64,000 nucleotides of DNA, taken from assembly GCA_030737875.1 (NCBI GenBank), contig CM060924.1, positions 144,516,197-144,580,196 on the forward strand. Direction: 5' to 3'. Made by a program: the position numbers and the translations under genes. Below are positions 62,515-64,000 of this stretch, in pieces. Below the pieces are notes generated by a model that saw nothing but the letters and a program-made list of their open reading frames with translations, did no database searches and was not told where the DNA came from. This DNA comes from Allium sativum. Its lineage: Eukaryota > Streptophyta > Magnoliopsida > Asparagales > Amaryllidaceae. Position 1 is the stretch's first letter. Each line of letters begins with the position of its first letter.

Positions 62515-62682
62515 ATGGAGAATCTGTTGAAATCAGTTAACCAGTTAACTGATTCTTTTAAGTTGTCTAAGTCAACTGTTTATATTGAAAATCAGTTGTT
62601 AAAATTAAATTGTTATCTGACCCAACCTGTCGATCTAATTAAAATGGTTTCAATGTTAGTAACTCAAAAAATACCCTTTTAA
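62515..62682 (+). CDS. Small open frame upstream of LINE ORF1, possible N-terminal exon or relic
   Basis: ATG at 62515 opens 55 codons beginning MENLLKSVNQLTDSFKLSKS and ending VTQKIPF, with spaced Leu/Val residues that could form a short helix. It ends 14 bp before the next readable LINE frame. Possibly the degenerate N-terminus of the LINE ORF1 protein, possibly chance. Confidence 0.25.
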   Translation: MENLLKSVNQLTDSFKLSKSTVYIENQLLKLNCYLTQPVDLIKMVSMLVTQKIPF

Positions 62683-62695
62683 TGGCGCTGTTCCT

Positions 62696-63981
62696 ATGAC
62701 CCCCGCCTCTCTTTCTATCCCTTCTTTCTGTCCTTTCGGACCTTTTCCCATGTCTCCCAATCCTACCCCTACCCCACTACCTCTGCCTCCTCCAGACCCT
62801 ATGCCCAACCTGTCGACCTCTCCTTTGCTTTCGACTCCATCTGTACCACCCTTTTTTGCTGACATCCTCTCCTCTAGAACTCGTCCACAACCAAACCCTA
62901 ATCTCTCTTCTTGATCTAAACCCTTATTTCCTGAAGGCACTTCGTCCCTTTTTAAGTCAATGCCTTGGAATGTAGGCTTTTTCAAACTTGTTCATTACAA
63001 AATTAAGTTTCATGGTGTGCTATGGTCCTCAGTGAGGATGTAATTGATGCTGGGAGGCAGATCTGGAATGATTGTGTAGTTGGGTTCTTTTTGGACAAAC
63101 CATTGACGTATACTGAAGTAGTGCAGCAACTTCTTGGAGTCTTGAGGCTACGTGGCAAAGTAAAAGTTTGGTTTGATGGAGTTGTGTTTATTTTTCCATT
63201 CACAAGCCAAGATGACATAAATCGTGTTCTGCGTGCTGACCCTGTTATCATGAAGAATAAATTTTTATTATACCGAAATGGAATCCAAATCTAGGCAATG
63301 TAAGTGGTAAAGTGAAGGCAGCCCCAGTCTGGCTGCAGCTCTCCAATATCCCTCTTTACAAATGGTCACTACCCGGTTCGAACTGGTTGGCAAACAGGAC
63401 TAGTAAACTACTATGCTTTGATGAAACAACTGAGAAACTGGATAGAATAACTTACGCAAAAGGTTTAGTCGAAGTGTCACCAAATCAGGAATTAGTGGAA
63501 AAATTTCCAGTTGAATTGTCAGATGGAAGTGTACAATATGTGCATGTAACCTACTTGTGGAAACCAACTGTGTGTACCATTTGTAAAGTATTTTGGCATA
63601 TAGATGAATGTTGTGAAAAAAAGATTGAAAAGCCAAGTGCTATGGCTAAAGCTCAAGTAGCTGAGGACATAAACCAACAAGGGAAATTAGAGGTCAACAA
63701 AACAATGAACGCACAACATCAATTGAATAAGCAGCAATGGGCTAGAGTTGGTAGGTGGAGAGTGTTTGGAAAAATCGTTGGTGGCAAAGGCAGAAAACAA
63801 GGGGAAAAAAATGAATAAGAAGGTTAGTGAGACAGAGCAAGCAAGTGAAAAAGGAATTTATCCTAATGTATTTGCAGAGCAGAAAAGTCAAGAAGGAGAA
63901 AAAACAAATATGGTCACTCATGAAGTATCTTTTGAAATTAACAGAAACCCATTTGAGTCTCTAACTGATCAAGATTAGGGT
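62696..63981 (+). pseudogene. LINE (L1-type) ORF1 relic: DUF4283-like plus zinc knuckle
   Basis: The ORF1 protein of plant L1-like elements binds RNA. Readable parts in order: a Pro-rich lead (62696-62914; FGPFPMSPNPTPTPLPLP, PPFFADILSSRTRP), typical of ORF1 N-termini; FFLDKPLTYTEVVQQLLGV with VWFDGVVFIFPFTSQDDINR (63022-63294), the DUF4283-like fold; then APVWLQLSNIPLYKWSLPG and LDRITYAKGLVEVSPNQEL, ending in the knuckle CTICKVFWHIDECC (63312-63818). A further frame runs 63748-63978 and ends NPFESLTDQD. Damage: TGA at 62912-62914, a frame change near 63010-63020, a one-base shift near 63280, and another near 63750-63818. ORF2 (endonuclease/RT) would lie beyond the window. Confidence 0.8.
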
Positions 63982-64000
63982 GACAATGCAACTTGTGATG

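Overview
The window is repetitive DNA from a plant nuclear genome, AT-rich and most like heterochromatin of a flowering plant. The evidence is the set of element types: Ty3/gypsy LTR elements with polypurine tracts and primer sites matching initiator Met tRNA, a gag-only Ty1/copia element, and an L1-type LINE ORF1 with the plant DUF4283-like plus zinc-knuckle layout. I found no intact host gene, tRNA, rRNA or CRISPR array. Nearly all open frames here are chance frames in LTRs or broken retroelement genes.

Layout: (A) 1-8282, a Ty3/gypsy element on the minus strand, cut by the window start, with about 2.46-kb LTRs that carry a 31-bp minisatellite. Its gag-protease is readable, the integrase is in pieces, and RT/RNase H is not recognisable. 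8285-8542 holds the tail of an unrecognised coding sequence. (F1) 8816-9593 is copia-LTR-like. (B) 10060-18429 is a plus-strand gypsy element with 3.6-kb LTRs, a 5-bp target duplication ATAAA, and an interior collapsed to about 1.1 kb in which the gag start runs directly into the integrase tail. (D) 19241-42630 is one solo LTR (duplication AATAA) split by two later insertions. The first is (C) 19760-36134, a 16.4-kb minus-strand gypsy element with exceptionally long 5.9-kb LTRs and one 1412-codon gag-pol frame broken by only three stop codons. The second is (G) 36830-39616, a 2.8-kb copia element with identical-length 559-bp LTRs that keeps only gag, protease and the pre-integrase region. (F2) about 44830-46063 is a second copy of F1 in which an internal block is inverted.

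47134-59529 is a rearranged cluster: the start of a D-like LTR, an orphan GC-rich block, and several fragments of a diverged C-family LTR (C') in both orientations. C' contains an internal 1.6-kb duplication, and a clean B-related solo LTR (E, 54587-58025, duplication TATGA) sits in one copy; the other copy preserves the empty site. 59530-62514 is mostly anonymous AT-rich DNA, with a striking cluster of an 18-bp palindrome at 60.1-60.5 kb. 62.5-64.0 kb is a broken LINE ORF1 that runs toward the window edge.

No genes here act together as a pathway. What links the features is insertion order: D is older than C and G, C' was duplicated before E inserted, and the LTRs carry their own promoters, hairpins and tandem arrays. 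All element assignments come from reading motifs, termini and target duplications; no database search was run.
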